DNA of 64,000 nucleotides from Diphasiastrum complanatum (lineage: Eukaryota > Streptophyta > Lycopodiopsida > Lycopodiales > Lycopodiaceae). The stretch covers positions 53,609,538 through 53,673,537 of the forward strand of contig CM055103.1 in assembly GCA_029204225.1 (NCBI GenBank), written 5' to 3'. Numbering within the stretch: the stretch's first letter is position 1; each line of letters begins with the position of its first letter. Below are positions 33,430 to 49,675 of the stretch, piece after piece. The translations under genes and the position numbers were made by a program. The notes below the pieces were generated by a model that saw only the letters and a list, made by a program, of their open reading frames with translations, was not told the origin of the DNA and did not search any database.

Positions 33430-34691
33430 ATGATCAACGTCTTTCTTTGTTTTAGAGTTTACTCTATTCATGGAACATACCTCCACGATAGTATTACAAG
33501 TAAAGGCTTTTTACATAACCAGATCTAAGCCAAGTTTGGCTCTAAAAGTCTCAAACTCTTCTTTACTTAAAGCTTTTGTAAATATATCAGCAACTTGTAA
33601 TAACGTAGAACAATGTACAATACTTATATCTTCAGATTGTAACTTCTCATGCACAAAGTGATATTTCACCTCAATATGTTTTGTCCTTGCGTGAAAGATA
33701 GGATTCTTAGCCAATTGTATTCCACTTTGACTGTCACAGAAACAGTAGGATTTACCTGCTTCATGCCAATTTCACATAACAACTTACGTAGCCAAATAGC
33801 TTCCTGGGTAGCAGAACTCAACGCTTTATATTCGGCTTCTGTAGAAGAAAGAAAAATAGTATCTTGCTTCTTGCTAGACCATGAAAAAGAACCGCTACCA
33901 AAATTGAAGGTATAACCTGTTGTTGACTTTCTATCATCTATACTTCCTACCCAATCAGCGTCAACATAACCCTGTAATTTAGGTAAAACACTTTGTCTTT
34001 TGTAGATTAGGCCAAGGTTAGGTGTACCTTTCACATATCTCAAAATCCTTTTTGCAGCTTTCCTATGGTCCATAGTGGGTGATGACATGAATTGGCTAAT
34101 CAAACTTACAGCATAGCAGATATCAAGACATGTAGTCGTAAGATATATCAAACTCCCAACTAGCTAACGAAATAGAGTAGTATCAATACGAGATAATTTC
34201 TTACCAGCTTCGCAAGGGGTGATGGAAGGTTTGCACTCTGTCATGTGAAATCTCTCCAATATTTCGCCCACATACTTGTTTTGACATAACCTGATATCAC
34301 TGTCAGTTTGCCATACTTCGACACCCAAGCAATAGTGCATAAGATCTAAATCTGTCATCTCAAACTGCTTGCATAAGTTGGCTTTGATAGAACGAGTGAG
34401 GTTCTCATCATTGCCCGTGATAATGATATCATCAACGTAAAGTACAATCAAGGCAATGGTGTCATCATTTATAAAAACATAAAGATTTGGATCTGAATTT
34501 GTTCTTACAAACCCATGAGAAAGAAAGTAATTGTCAATGCGTCCATACCATGCGTGTGGCGCTTGCTTAAGGCCATAAAGTGCTTTGTGTAGTTTACATA
34601 CCTTCTGTTCTTGCCCTTTTGCCATGAAGCCTTGCGGTTGGACCATGTAAACTTCTTCCTCTAAGTCACCATTCAAAAGCATGTTGCACAA
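33430..34691 (-). mobile_element. Copia-G (minus), RT-RNase H fragment
   Basis: This 5'-truncated Copia starts inside RT at 34691 and runs through RNase H to a polypurine-like tract (ttgagggagagag, minus strand, about 33420-33433). A 3' LTR may follow toward 33,000, but its TG edge is not clean. It belongs to a different Copia subgroup from E/F (DADWVGSIDDRKSTTGYTF rather than SDASW). Confidence 0.75.
33508..34691 (-). pseudogene. Copia-G RT and RNase H
   Basis: From 34691 the minus strand reads NGDLEEEVYMVQPQGF, CKLHKALYGLKQAPHAWY, then YVDDIIITGNDENL, the RT catalytic box, then LGVEVWQTD. A stop at 34164 breaks the frame. RNase H follows (DADWVGSIDDRKSTTGYT, LSSTEAEYKALSSATQEA). A one-base shift near 33740 moves into the last frame (GIQLAKNPIFHARTKHIEV, QVADIFTKALSKEEF), ending at 33511. 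Catalytic residues are intact; only one stop and one frameshift were found in this part, so it is a fairly young fragment. Confidence 0.9.
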
Positions 34692-35235
34692 TAGTGAGAA
34701 GTTAGAAGGTGGGCCATATTACATAATATCTTGCATGGAATCCATATAATATGCTGAGAAGTGCAACTTGATGAGCTCTTACCAATGGCTTATGAGAACT
34801 GCTGCATGTAGGTTGACTGCTATAGCTCGTTAGAAGGGCTGCTCCAGGTGAGCTCGCTATGGTGTAGTTGATGATTGACCAGAGCTCACTACAAGATTTA
34901 CAACTCGCTGCTCAAGCGGCTTTCTTGCTACCTCTCCGAGTCTCCTCTCCTTCGCTAATTGCATTCTGATGTTGCGAATTCAGGAGCTTTAAGTGCAATC
35001 TTCACAGAGCCGTTAGAGCATTTGTCTTCGGGATCCACTAGCAGTCTGGCACATTTGGTGGGCAGAAATTGAATGGTTGTCAACACGATTCACCAAATGA
35101 AATATGCGGACAACGACAAATTGCAATGCCATGCTGCCTGTAGCCTTGGCCCTCAAGGCTCGCTCTCAGCTCGCAGCTCAGAGCTCGCACCCTCGCACCT
35201 TGAAGCTCAGCTCTACTGCTCTTGACTCTCAACGT
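34692..35235. other. No gene seen
   Basis: Mixed composition, more GC-rich than the flanks. Small frames without domains. Nothing assignable. Confidence 0.45.
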
Positions 35236-35423
35236 GTATGGTGAGTGGCGCTTCCAACAGCCAACAACGAGCAAGGAGCAATGAGGCGCAACATGAGCCA
35301 CCAACGAGTGCTTCCAACAGCCAGCAACGAGCAAAGGAGGTGTATGGTGAGTGGCACTTCCAACAGCCAGCAGCGAGCAAGGAACAATGAGGCGCAACAT
35401 CACCCACCAACGAGCAAAGGAAA
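35236..35423. repeat. 106-bp minisatellite, about 1.8 copies
   Basis: Two units start gtatggtgagtggc at about 35236 and 35342. Each holds cttccaacagccarcaacga, which also occurs a third time inside the first unit (35309). The long open frames here on both strands come from the repetition. Confidence 0.75.
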
Positions 35424-35609
35424 CAGGTTCGATGGAGCCCTGAGGAAAAATGGAGGAGAGAGATGATCGATGGGAGTAGGAATAGCGAACGAGTTACAAT
35501 GTTACAGTTTACAATGTAATCTTTAATGGAGGGTGTATTTAATATAGGTATTCATGACATTTAATGGTTATTTGAAGGCTTGTAATAAAAATAAATTCTT
35601 TTAAGATAT

Positions 35610-35849
35610 GATACCCGCGCATAGGGTTGTACCCTCAATTTTGCCCTGGTTCGGATATATCCCAGGTATCTTAGATTTGTATATCACCACACTGGTCTAG
35701 TTTTGACCACGGTATTGCCGATCTAATCCCAGAGGCATCCTGGTAATTGGCAGGTATCTCATTTTTAGATACCAGGCTGGGACGGGTTATGATACCCCAG
35801 TTAATACCCGCCATAACCCCATATACCCACCCAACACAACACTGGTATC
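35610..35849. promoter_or_regulatory. Cluster of GATACC/GGTATC motifs upstream of mL54
   Basis: Six copies of one hexamer in both orientations occur within 240 bases: GATACC at 35610, 35768 and 35791; GGTATC at 35665, 35753 and 35844. The pair at 35753-35773 forms a perfect 7-bp inverted repeat with a 7-base centre. Placed 85-325 bases before the start codon, they could be regulator sites or the relics of a small mobile element. I know of no plant factor to name. Confidence 0.45.
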
Positions 35850-35855
35850 GATCTC

Positions 35856-35933
35856 TTTGAGAGAGGAAGAAGAGAAAGAGAGAGAAGAGAGGAGAGGAGG
35901 AAGAAGGCGAGAGCTTTGCGATCGTGTGTTGCC
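35856..35933 (+). promoter_or_regulatory. GA-rich 5' leader of mL54 gene
   Basis: The stretch is almost entirely GA (gagagaggaagaagag and similar) directly before the start codon. GA-rich leaders are common in plant housekeeping genes. No clear TATA box was seen upstream. Confidence 0.5.
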
Positions 35934-36329
35934 ATGGCGACGGCTATGGGAGGTGCAGGCGTCAGGGCCAGGGTTTTGCAAGCCTTGTTTAGGCACCAAA
36001 GGGCTGCTGGCTCCAAGGCCGCTGGTGGGTCTGCTTCCAAGAAGAAATCACGATCCGGCGATGGTCCTGCAGCTCCAGTGGTGAGCAAGGAGCTTCGTGC
36101 CAAGGCTGTTCTTGGTGCCAACATACTCAAAGAAGGAGCGGACCCAGTTATTAAGGAGGACAAGGAGTATCCGGATTGGCTTTGGGGGCTTCTTGACAAA
36201 CAGCCTGCTCTGAGTGAGCTTGAGAGAAAAAATCCGGACACATTGCCTATGCATGATCTTAGGAGGCTTGTGAAGCTTGACAATCGCAGAAGGATAAAAG
36301 AGAAGAATTCACTGCGTGCCAAGGCTTAA
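35934..36329 (+). CDS. Mitochondrial large-subunit ribosomal protein mL54 (MRPL37 family)
   Basis: The 131-residue protein is a component of the large subunit of the mitochondrial ribosome. The ATG at 35934 has an excellent context (gccATGGcg); an in-frame extension upstream has no ATG. Residues 1-45 are basic, rich in Ala/Arg and nearly free of acid (GVRARVLQALFRHQRAA), as in a mitochondrial targeting sequence, followed by a Lys/Ser linker. The conserved Ribosomal_L37/mL54 core spans about 60-125, with LGANILKEGADPVIK, the signature DKEYPDWLW and a basic tail (LRRLVKLDNRRRIKEKNSL). Length fits plant homologues (about 125-135). No intron and no lesion. It is the only clearly intact host gene in the window. 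The family assignment is from recognition of the motif. Confidence 0.88.
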   Translation: MATAMGGAGVRARVLQALFRHQRAAGSKAAGGSASKKKSRSGDGPAAPVVSKELRAKAVLGANILKEGADPVIKEDKEYPDWLWGLLDKQPALSELERKNPDTLPMHDLRRLVKLDNRRRIKEKNSLRAKA

Positions 36330-39300
36330 GCTCTCATGAAGTCCTTTCTAGGGTTTACAAATTCTTGCCTAGCGAGGTTTCTTTGTCCTAGATCCTTAGC
36401 TCTCTTGAGCTCACCACGAAGCTCTGCCTGAGGCATAATCACAGATATTGCAGGGGGAGGCCTCTCAAGTTGTTACCAGGTCTGTTAGGGTTTAAGATAC
36501 CAAGTGTTCCATCTCATAGAGCAATGTGTTCAGTTGCAAGCTGCAATGCACGTCCCCAGCTTATTTCAATATACTCTGAAAACTGTGAGTATTACCGAAT
36601 ATACTTTATATTGTTTTGAGGATCTTTCAGTCTGGTCATAACATTGGTTGGATTGGAGATTTAAAAAAAATGTTGCTCATTATATCTCATTTGCTGGCCT
36701 GCATCTATGAAACATTTTGAATGAAAGAGTTGTAGAAGTCTTCCAGCAAGCAAAAGCCTCCTTTTCAGTAGTTGATTTTTTAGTTGTTTGACATAGAATC
36801 TGAGCATAACGTGTAGGATAAATTCCTTACGTCAGGACTTTACTGGGTTGGTTACGGCTATTGGGCAGGGGTCTGAAACCGCACAAAGTCCCCAGTGGAA
36901 GGACCCAGCCCGCCTAAAGACAGCAGCCAAATTTTATGACTCTTATTTTAAGTAGATTATGCATGCCATTGGATGTCTCAGTGAATCATGCTTTGAAATG
37001 TATTGTTTTTTTATGGTAGAAAGCCCATGGATGGAAAAGAGAAGTCGTTGCATATAGTGCTCTCTTAACTATGTACTTAAAGAGTTTGTCCCTGTTGAGA
37101 TGGTACGAAGGTATTTTTAAACAAGAACAAGGCAGCTAATGGAATCCAGACTAAATGGCAAACATAGCTACTTTGAATCTTGGATTTTCAATCTTTTCGA
37201 TTTCATGCAAGATTCAACTTTTTGTTTTGGTCTTATCCAAAATTTGAAACTTGTCTAGATAAGAACTTAGCATTTTAATGCAACAGCTTTTAGAAGCTAG
37301 GGAATGTGTGATAGACGACTGTAAGGTCTCTCATGCTAATCAATAGCTACACATTGCTTTAGATAGCACTTAACATTTGCAGCGTTTTGTTTCCAAATTT
37401 TGTACGAGACTTTTTACTCCTTTTCAATCTCTTAGCTAGATTTGATGCGAATTGAAAATAACAATGTTTCTGGCAAAGTCTAACTAAAAAGAAATCAGGC
37501 AGTGACTGATATGAATTCTATAATCAGCCAATTGTTACTCTAGGGTGGGGAATATCGTATACCATGACATGTAAGGTGTTTCGTTTACTATACCTACATG
37601 CCCCAACTTTCAACCGTAATCTAGTGTTTCACATGTAATGATTAGTGATATGTATTTGCATATGAAGTGATTTGGTTGGTTAGAGTATCAATACAGTATG
37701 AATCATCTGTGTCTTATTATGTGTATCATAATTCTGGACTACAATACTAACTAGATTCCAATCCTAATTATATATCTCTGTATAGCATCTATATAGATGT
37801 TATGTTTTCAAGATTTTTTTAATACTCAAGTATAATTCTAAATAAATATAAACAATAAATCTCAAATTATATATTCACATAATAAACATATTCCAATGTT
37901 TAGGGGGCCTTTTCGAAGCGTGTTTCAAATGGCCTTTTTTTAATGGGAAAACATGTTTTGAACATGTGCTCACCTTTTCATCACTGTTCGGTCACATCAT
38001 TTGTTTAATTTTCCACCATCTAGGAGGTAATTGGAGTAGCTGTCAAAATCCTATTTCCTCAAAGTGTAACCCAAATTGACGTTCCCTATTCTCGGACTTG
38101 TATCTCAATTATAATTTTGTTTTTTTTTTATTACTTTTTCTTTCTTTCATGGTTTTGGAGACTGTTTCCCATTTCACTTCATCAAGTTCTAGCATGTTTT
38201 TTTTGGCTGAAGCTAATGTGCTTGTGTTTAAATCAATTTCTATGATTTTTATTTTATTTGTTATTTTAAATATGTAGGTTAATTTATAAGAATGCCATGT
38301 ATTTAAAGAAGACTTTTTAAATACATTTGTGTAGTTTTAAGCATGGATTTAAATTATTTTGCTAAAAACCGAAATGCTAGATCCTTTGGAAGCCACGTCG
38401 TTTGCCACAGAGCAGGTTATTGCATGTGCGGGCCTGGATTGCCACGTAGCAATACCATGCAATACGGCTTCTTTGCTCTTTTATGTCTTGTTTCCTGTGG
38501 CAGCAATACTACATTCTCCATATCACTACTGCACAAATGCTTGACATCTTTTTGGACTCGTCAGAGTTGAAATGTTGATGACCGTTCCTGTTGACCATAG
38601 ATCAGCAAATCCTGAAAAGTTTTCGGGTCAATTTCCAACTTGTTTTCACCCTTTTCTGGCCAAGGGAGTTGCAAAGAGTCTGTGATTTGCAGGCAAGTCA
38701 TTTTCAGAGCATTTGAGTGTTTAGTTTAAACTTTACATTTCTTGTGACTTGAGCATTAACCAACATCGTCGTAGGTGATGGAAAGTTCTTAGCTAAAATA
38801 GGTGGAAACAGGGACAGAGGCGCACTGCTACTACGTAGACTAGCCTCTTGCACTGCTCTTGGAGATACAGTTCCGTCGTTGCTTGTAGCCAGTCGCTGGT
38901 TAAGTGCCTCCCTCTCACCTTATGCTTAAGTTGTAAGGAAAAGGAAGCCGGAAGAGTACGTTTTTGAGAAATGGGTTTGTGCTTAGGGATTTTTGAGAGT
39001 AGATACGACACCAGTCAATAGCGACTCAGAATTGTCCCTTTCAATTCATCTGCACACTGCAGGATATCTTGGAAGTTCTGCAAACACTTCCGCACGCTCT
39101 GGATCCTTCTAGCCAGTGCCTTAGGATCCTGAATGATCTTAAATAATTTCACAGCTCATGATTTATGATCTCAAGTACTAAGATGTATCCAGTCTCAAGT
39201 ACTAAGATGTATCCAGTCTCGTGGATTAGTGAATGCTGTCTGGTGCCACAAAGCTGGCTTTTGCGTGCTTAGTTGCACATGATTGTTGCATTTTGTTGCA

Positions 39301-40980
39301 CAGATTTGACTGAGGCAGATGATTGTTGCATTTATGACTGAGACATCTCTCATGAACAGATCCAGTTTGCTGATTTGTGTCATTTGAGCCAAGAAGCACA
39401 AGAAGAGTTGGCATCAAAATTTTCAATTGAATTCTTGTCCTGCTCAATAAAGCATGTATTTGAAAACAATCAGATCATTTAGAAACTGACGTGTTTGTTC
39501 ATGATGTTCAAATTGGGTTGCAAATACAACTAGTTTGCCATGAACTGCATATACTGGTTTTTTTGGACACGAGGAACTTCGAGCTATAGAAATTAATCAG
39601 TTCAGGGTTGTAAATAGAATATAAATGAATTTGTTTACCTGTGCTATTAAACAAGTCATGCCATGACCAGCCTGAATTGCCAATTCCATTTTTGGGTGGT
39701 TGTTTGTCATGCTTTGCATTATTTTAGAGTCCAGATCATCATGATCTTCAGTATGTCGAAGTTTTGAGAGAAATCCCCAGATGGTTTCCTTGCTCTTGGC
39801 TCGGCTTTTCATATCTGTCGTTGCGCTCAGGTTTGTGTTTGGTTTCTGTCATCTGTGCACCTTGTTGTTTGGAAGGCAATTTGAGGGTTAGATTGTAAAT
39901 AGCCCGAAATCAGTGCACGAGGCCTGTGGCAGCATCAAATAAACTCTAACAAAAATCATAAGATAATGGTTTTTTTCTATGCACACCATTTTTTTTGAAG
40001 ATTTGTGCATCTGGATTGCAATGCAGGCTTTCGTAATCTCATTCCATATTTTGTAATTCCTTTCGTTTTGTCTGCCAAGGATACAAGTAAGTACATTGCA
40101 CACATGTTCTTGCTCTATCTCTATCCAGAGTCCAGAGATTGTCTATTGCCCTGTACTATTTAGAGTCTGTTAAAAGTATTTTTTCTTCACGTTTGCTTCA
40201 TACAAGTAATTTATCATTTATTTGTAGGTATGAATCACCATCGCATCCATGTATCAGTACATAGAATTGAATCTAATTGTTCGTGGAGTCATGGACCCTT
40301 GCCGATCGTTACAAATCTTTGTTTACGATGTGCCGAGTCTTAGAGACATAAGATGCTTCTGTCATCATTTTGGTTTCTAATATATTTAAACTCAATACAA
40401 TGTTCAGAGTCCAGACTTACAAACTAAATCCTATAGTGTTATCTTGATTGGACTCAACTTCATGTGGCAATGCTTGTTAGATAATAAAAATAAGGACTTA
40501 TTAACATCGAATGCAGATAGATTGTTCAGATTCTACATTCTAACTTTTTATGTTAATGATCAGCTATACTTGTCTCATATTAACCTTTCATAACATGTAT
40601 TATTATGTATATACCTTATAGCGGCTCTTTTTTTCTTCTTCTTGTTTTTCTTCATTACAATTGCTTATTCCGGATTGTAGAGGCGAGTATTTTCGAAATA
40701 TCAAACTACAGATTTAAAAAATGTCTCAAAAACAGTTTTGTGTTGGCACGTATCTGGTTAAAAGGCATTAGCAATTAAAGCACATGTAAGTACCTTTTTT
40801 ACTTTTGAAAAACTCCTCTGATATTAGATTGTAAGATCCTGGAACTAGGTTCAATAAGAAATGTTGGAAAGATGATCACATCGGCATTAACATTGACGGC
40901 TCAATTGATCAGTATTTCTCCACAAGTATTTTGGTACGGAGTTAATATAATAGAATCTCTTTCACATACCATTGTATTGT
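36330..40980. other. 3' flank of mL54; no further gene recognised
   Basis: AT-rich throughout. A 24-bp tandem duplication (tcaagtactaagatgtatcc plus four bases) lies at 39171-39218. A short coding-like frame at 38359-38541 (TEQVIACAGLDCHVAIPCN) could be a scrap of a membrane protein but is not assignable. No transposon domain was seen, so this may be the natural intergenic flank of the mL54 gene. Confidence 0.45.
39171..39218. repeat. 24-bp tandem duplication
   Basis: Two exact head-to-tail copies, 39171-39194 and 39195-39218, starting tcaagtactaagatg. Exact identity implies a recent event. No gene overlaps it. Confidence 0.9.
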
Positions 40981-41004
40981 TGACAATTTTGGAATTGAAA
41001 TTTA

Positions 41005-41795
41005 GGGAACAAGATCATAGTCTATTGCGAGCATTAGAGAGAGCAGACTTAATACTACTGATGGATGGGGAGGTAGTGTTAGAATGCATACATAACAAAT
41101 TAATAACATTGAACAATTCTTAATTGCCATTCCCAAGATCTTACCAATGTCTTTGATGCATAGAAAAACCCTGGTGCATGAATTATTGTGTTATTCTTGT
41201 TGGTGGAAAATCCAACACCATTACGTGATTTAGTTGTGCAACCGTAAGCAAATGTTGAACTTTAATGAACTTGGCCATTAACTAATAATGTTAAATAATT
41301 CATAACCAAAGTGTAATTATTTTGTTGCAAGCTAATAATCCCCCTAGTTTAGGTTGTAGATCATCATACGTGATTACGTTTCATGTAGTTGTCTTGCTAA
41401 AAAATACACTACCTTTACATAATTTTTATATGATAATTTTATTGTATTATTACATGATTAAATTCTTGTCTAGGGCGCATGGTAGGTAGTCCTTGTTGAA
41501 ACTAGCTGCAAATGGTCGAAAAAGTAGTCGTTACCAAAAGGTGTAAAACTTATTTGATGATACATGTATCAAATTTCTAGTTAAAGAATATAATTTTTTG
41601 CTTATCAATGGGCTATTTAGTAAGCCCGAAAAAGTATTTAGTACAAAATTAATATACTAGACCTCGTTTAAGCATCAATGTGTTGAAATTTTTGAAATAA
41701 AAATCAAGGGAGCAAGATTAGAGTTCATTACAAACATTAAGTAAAAAGAAGCGTTAATATTACAAAGATATGGATATGTAGGTATTGTAACAATG

Positions 41796-41843
<48 letters not shown>

Positions 41844-42060
41844 TACACACACACAACCTAGAAAACTGGTACCATTGAACAATTCTTAATTGCCATTCCT
41901 AGGATCTAGCCAATACTTTTAATGCATAGATTTTTGGCCATGCATTAGGTGGAAAACCTTGGTGCACAAAATATTACGTGCTTTTGTTGGTGGAAAATCT
42001 AACACCATTACGTGATTTAGTTGCACAATTGTAAACAAATGTAAAATGTAATTATTTTGT
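41005..42060. repeat. Diverged direct repeat, ~700-766 bp apart
   Basis: The order of blocks in 41005-41330 recurs in 41708-42060: ggraacaagat / ggagcaagat, then gaacaattcttaattgccat at 41111 and 41877, then ggtggaaaatcyaacaccat and acgtgatttag. The offset grows from 703 to 766 because a TA tract expanded in the second copy. An old large tandem duplication or two copies of an unknown repeat. Open frames are short. Confidence 0.65.
41799..41840. repeat. AT microsatellite
   Basis: About 21 AT units, followed by a short AC run. It interrupts the second copy of the 41-42 kb direct repeat. Confidence 0.95.
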
Positions 42061-42627
42061 TGCAACCCAACCTTCCCCGTGTGTCGGTGGTAAGTCATAG
42101 TACTTGATTACATTTCCCATAGTTTTATTGCTAGAAAATACACTACCTTTACGTTATTTTTGCATGATACTATATTTTCTCAAAAACATATTAATAGGTG
42201 ATGGAGTTTTTGGTTCAGGTGGACGATAGGTGGTGGTTCGTGTTGATGACAACGCTTGCAAAGTACTAATCCACAAGTGGAAAATGTGGTAGTTGCTAGA
42301 GAAGGCGTGAAACTTGTACTGTGGTAGAACCTTTTTCAAGTAGCATTGTATTGTTGACGTTAACAAGATCTTAGCAATGCTTTTCAGACAGATTTTTTTG
42401 TCATACATTAGGTGGAAAACCCTAGAATGACTATAAGATATTCTAACTTTGACTATAATGTTTAGTCGACATTTAGCTTGGCACAAATTCATGCATGTTA
42501 TTAAACCTAAATACATAAAAAAAATGTCAATAGCTATTTACATTGACTTGACTGGTCTACTGGTCGGTATTCTCCACACTGCATCTCGACATTGATTAGA
42601 TAGTATTATGCGTTACGTGTTGTGACT

Positions 42628-43025
42628 TTTAGTTTTCTAAACAAATTTTGCAGATTTTGAAAAATTTAAAATGTCATTAATAATGTTGAACGAGTTTCAA
42701 TTCACATTGGCTACACAGTAGTAATGATTTTGATGCAACAAAAAAGTTACTATCCATGCAGTGAAAAAACTTCATGCATGAAATGGAACGTATATATTAT
42801 ATGCCATATTGGTATAAGTTTCTAAATTTGTGAACTACAATGAATCTTAATCTTTCCCAAAATTCTGCCATGGAAATTATGGATATTTCATCAATATAAC
42901 CAACATTACATGCCATAATTTCAGTTTCATAAACAAATTTTACAAATTTTGAAATTCTTAAAATATCAATGTCAAACAAGTTTCAATTCACATTAGCTAC
43001 ACCCTAGTAATGATTTTGATATAAC
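42628..43025. repeat. ~100-bp block repeated 290 bp apart
   Basis: 42628-42735 and 42918-43025 share the order of blocks aaacaaatttt(g/a)ca, gagtttcaattcacatt/aagtttcaattcacatt, ggctacac/agctacac and tagtaatgattttgat. Divergence is moderate. No coding sense. Confidence 0.7.
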
Positions 43026-43220
43026 AAAAAACCTAACATGTATAGGGTGGGAAATCTTCATGCATGAAATATCATGTTGTTTTGTTGCTGGAAAATTCAA
43101 CACCAATACATGAGTTAATTTAACAAAAAACCTCTTATGCATGAGGTGGGAAATCTTCATGCATGAAATATCATGCAATTTTGTTGGTGGAAAACCCAAC
43201 AACAAAGCATGATTTAATTT
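43023..43220. repeat. 99-bp tandem repeat, two copies
   Basis: Units start aacaaaaaacc at 43023 and 43122 and share gtgggaaatcttcatgcatg and aaatatcatg. Related phrases (tggaaaa...caacac) also occur at 41.2 and 42.0 kb, so all belong to one degenerate repeat domain. Confidence 0.8.
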
Positions 43221-47427
<4,207 letters not shown>

Positions 47428-48221
47428 TGTGAGAAATTGGCAAAAATCTAGCTTGGTATTTTTTATGATAGAAGTTTGTAAGTGAATCTCACATGTGTGG
47501 AGAATTGTAAAGTAAATCAAAATGTTTGATATAGGGGTCTCATAGAATTTCAAAGTCAAGCATTTAGGTGTAGGATGTTGATAGGGTCAAATTTGGCATA
47601 GATGGCAAATTATCCATTTCCACTTGTAATGTCAATATTGAGCCAAAATAGAGCCAAACTTGTGCCAATTAGAGTGTAGACAAGTGTCATGCATTTGTTT
47701 GATGAAGCTTAAGAGGTCCAATAGGATTTAGAGGTGGAACCTTGTGAGGTCCAATAGAAAATTGAGGTGTGCTTGAATATAGTCCAATAGAATTTAGAGG
47801 TGCAATGGTCCAATAGGATTAAGAGATGGCAAAGTGTGATCCAATCATAGTTAAGCATAGTGGTAGCTCATGAATCTATTAGTATCATTGTACTCCTCCT
47901 TTTGGATCTAATTGATTTTGAGATTGAGTGGATTTTGAGTGTCATTGAATTTCTAGCTTTCCCTCTCTACCCGAGAGCTCATGATGGTTTTTCTCTCTCT
48001 ACCCGAGGAGAGCAGCTTGTTTTTACTTAGAATACTTTTGGAACACTTCCCACACGTGTGAGTGAGATTTGGAAGTGATTGAATGCATGTAGTAGTGTGT
48101 TTTTGCCATAGGATACAAGATTGATCTTGAATCTCAATCTAGTCTTGATCTTGGTGCATCTACACACCTTAGGAGATCACAAGTACATGTAGTGGATAGT
48201 CCACACGTGTGAAATTCAACA
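47428..48221 (+). repeat. Copia-C 5' LTR
   Basis: TGTGAGAAATTGG to AATTCAACA, 794 bases. Two CACACGTGTG palindromes (48051-48060 and 48202-48211) contain the G-box core CACGTG. Two ctctctctaccc blocks lie at about 47965 and 47995. It lacks 19 bases that the 3' LTR has near 51640. Confidence 0.92.
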
Positions 48222-48233
48222 TGGTATCAGAGC
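48222..48233 (+). other. Copia-C primer binding site
   Basis: TGGTATCAGAGC directly after the LTR: the initiator-Met tRNA priming site, identical to that of Copia-D. Confidence 0.92.
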
Positions 48234-48970
48234 CTACCTAAGGTTACCATGCATTTTGATCCATTTGAGTGAAAACTATTCATCAATCTTGAGCTAGAAA
48301 TTGTCAAGGCCCATTTTCCTAGCTATCTTGTTCAATTTTGGATCAAAAGAGATCAAAAGGACATTGATTGGGTCTGACCTGGTACTGTACGGAATCAGGT
48401 GCTCAGACACGTGTGAGGAGCATCCGATTTCAGTTTGGAAGTTCTCTCTCATGTTTGATCCAAAAATCTTGCTAGATAGCTTGTTTTGAAGCTATTTTTG
48501 TCTAGTTTTGGATGCAATCAGTCTCATTCCATTTGGTTGAGCCAATCAAAAGTTATAAGCTTTTGAAGAGGGTTAGGTAGGGCACCTAGACCTGGGTGGA
48601 CACTTTTGGTTTGGTCAAGAGATTGCTTGTTTGATCCAAAATCACAGTTGAATGCTTACCAATCTCATCTATATGTGATCTAGGCACTGTTTTGAGATCT
48701 TAGCCATTTTGTTTCATGCAATATCATTGTATTTGAGTCAAATTTGGTTTCTTAGTGTATTTCACACGTGCTAAGAGTGTTTGATCCTAACTTTGCCCAT
48801 ACTCCATCATTTGATGTGAAGTAGATCTAGTTTTGGAGAGATTGAGATAGCTAGTGAGAATCATCTCACAACTTGTTGCAAGATCTTACATAGGAGATGG
48901 TAGCACACCATCCTATAGTGAGAGAGAAGCAACATTTTTTGTTCATCACTTTTATTTATCTCCACTTTAC

Positions 48971-49675
48971 ATGACTTCAATGAGTTCATACTTGTTGCAA
49001 CGAAGTGAGAGATTGTCTACTTCCAATTATTCAATATGGAAGTTGAGGATGGAGTCCATCTTGATACTCCAAGATGTGATGGACATTGTACTTGGGATTG
49101 AGGAGGAGCCTCAAGTCCTTCAAGAAGTACAAAAATACAAGAAGAGAGCTAGGATGGCTCTCCACTACATTAAGATGAATGTCTCTAATGAGATATTGAG
49201 GGAGATTGGTGATTGTTCTACATCCAAGGAAGCTTGGGATTGTCTCAAGTCCATCTATGAGACTAAAAACACCTCTAGGCTCCTCACTCTTAGAAATCAA
49301 ATATTCTAAAGTAGTCAAAAGAGTGATGAGAGTGCATCTAATTATGTTTTGAGAGTCAAGGATATTCATAGGGAGCTTGCATGTATTGGTGACTCAATCA
49401 ATCAAAGTGAGCTAGTCCAAGTCATTCTCAATGGCTTGAGAGATGAATATGACAACCTTGTCCAATCCTATCCTATTAAGGAGGAGCTACCAAGTTTGGA
49501 GGCCCTTCAAAGTGTGCTTATTTCTGAAGAATCAAGACAAGAGTACAAACTCTTGAGGATGGACAAGCTATCACTCAATCATGATGATGGCAAAGTTCTA
49601 TTTGCCAAGCACAAAGAGAGGAGTAAGAAGCAACACCATCACTTCTCTAATGACAAAGCTAAAGACCAAGATTGA
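48971..49675 (+). pseudogene. Copia-C gag (one stop)
   Basis: The start MTSMSSYLLQRSERL at 48971 matches the gag N-terminus of Copia-D. Upstream in-frame codons belong to the leader. The UBN2 gag fold is shown by NYSIWKLRMESILILQD, ALHYIKMNVSNEILRE and LVQVILNGLRDEYDNL. One stop (49307-49309) follows LRNQIF; otherwise the frame is clean to 49675. The C-terminal zinc knuckle of Copia-D (CYYC...HYASEC) has no counterpart. The two gags are clearly related, so the elements are cousins. Confidence 0.85.

Noticed and set aside
35080-35466. Overlapping ORFs on both strands in the 35.1-35.4 kb minisatellite
   Set aside because: Length comes from the 106-bp repeat; no domain and no start support.
35801-36322. 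173-codon minus-strand ORF opposite mL54
   Set aside because: It is the antisense shadow of the mL54 coding sequence and its GA-rich leader; no domain or start context.
36840-36920. GC-rich segment that looked like a possible tRNA or structured RNA
   Set aside because: No cloverleaf, anticodon arm or T-arm could be drawn; only a partial inverted repeat.
38359-38541. Possible resemblance to the N-terminal membrane region of plant CSC1/ERD4-type channels
   Set aside because: The likeness is short, hydrophobic and from memory, with no continuation; not enough to annotate.
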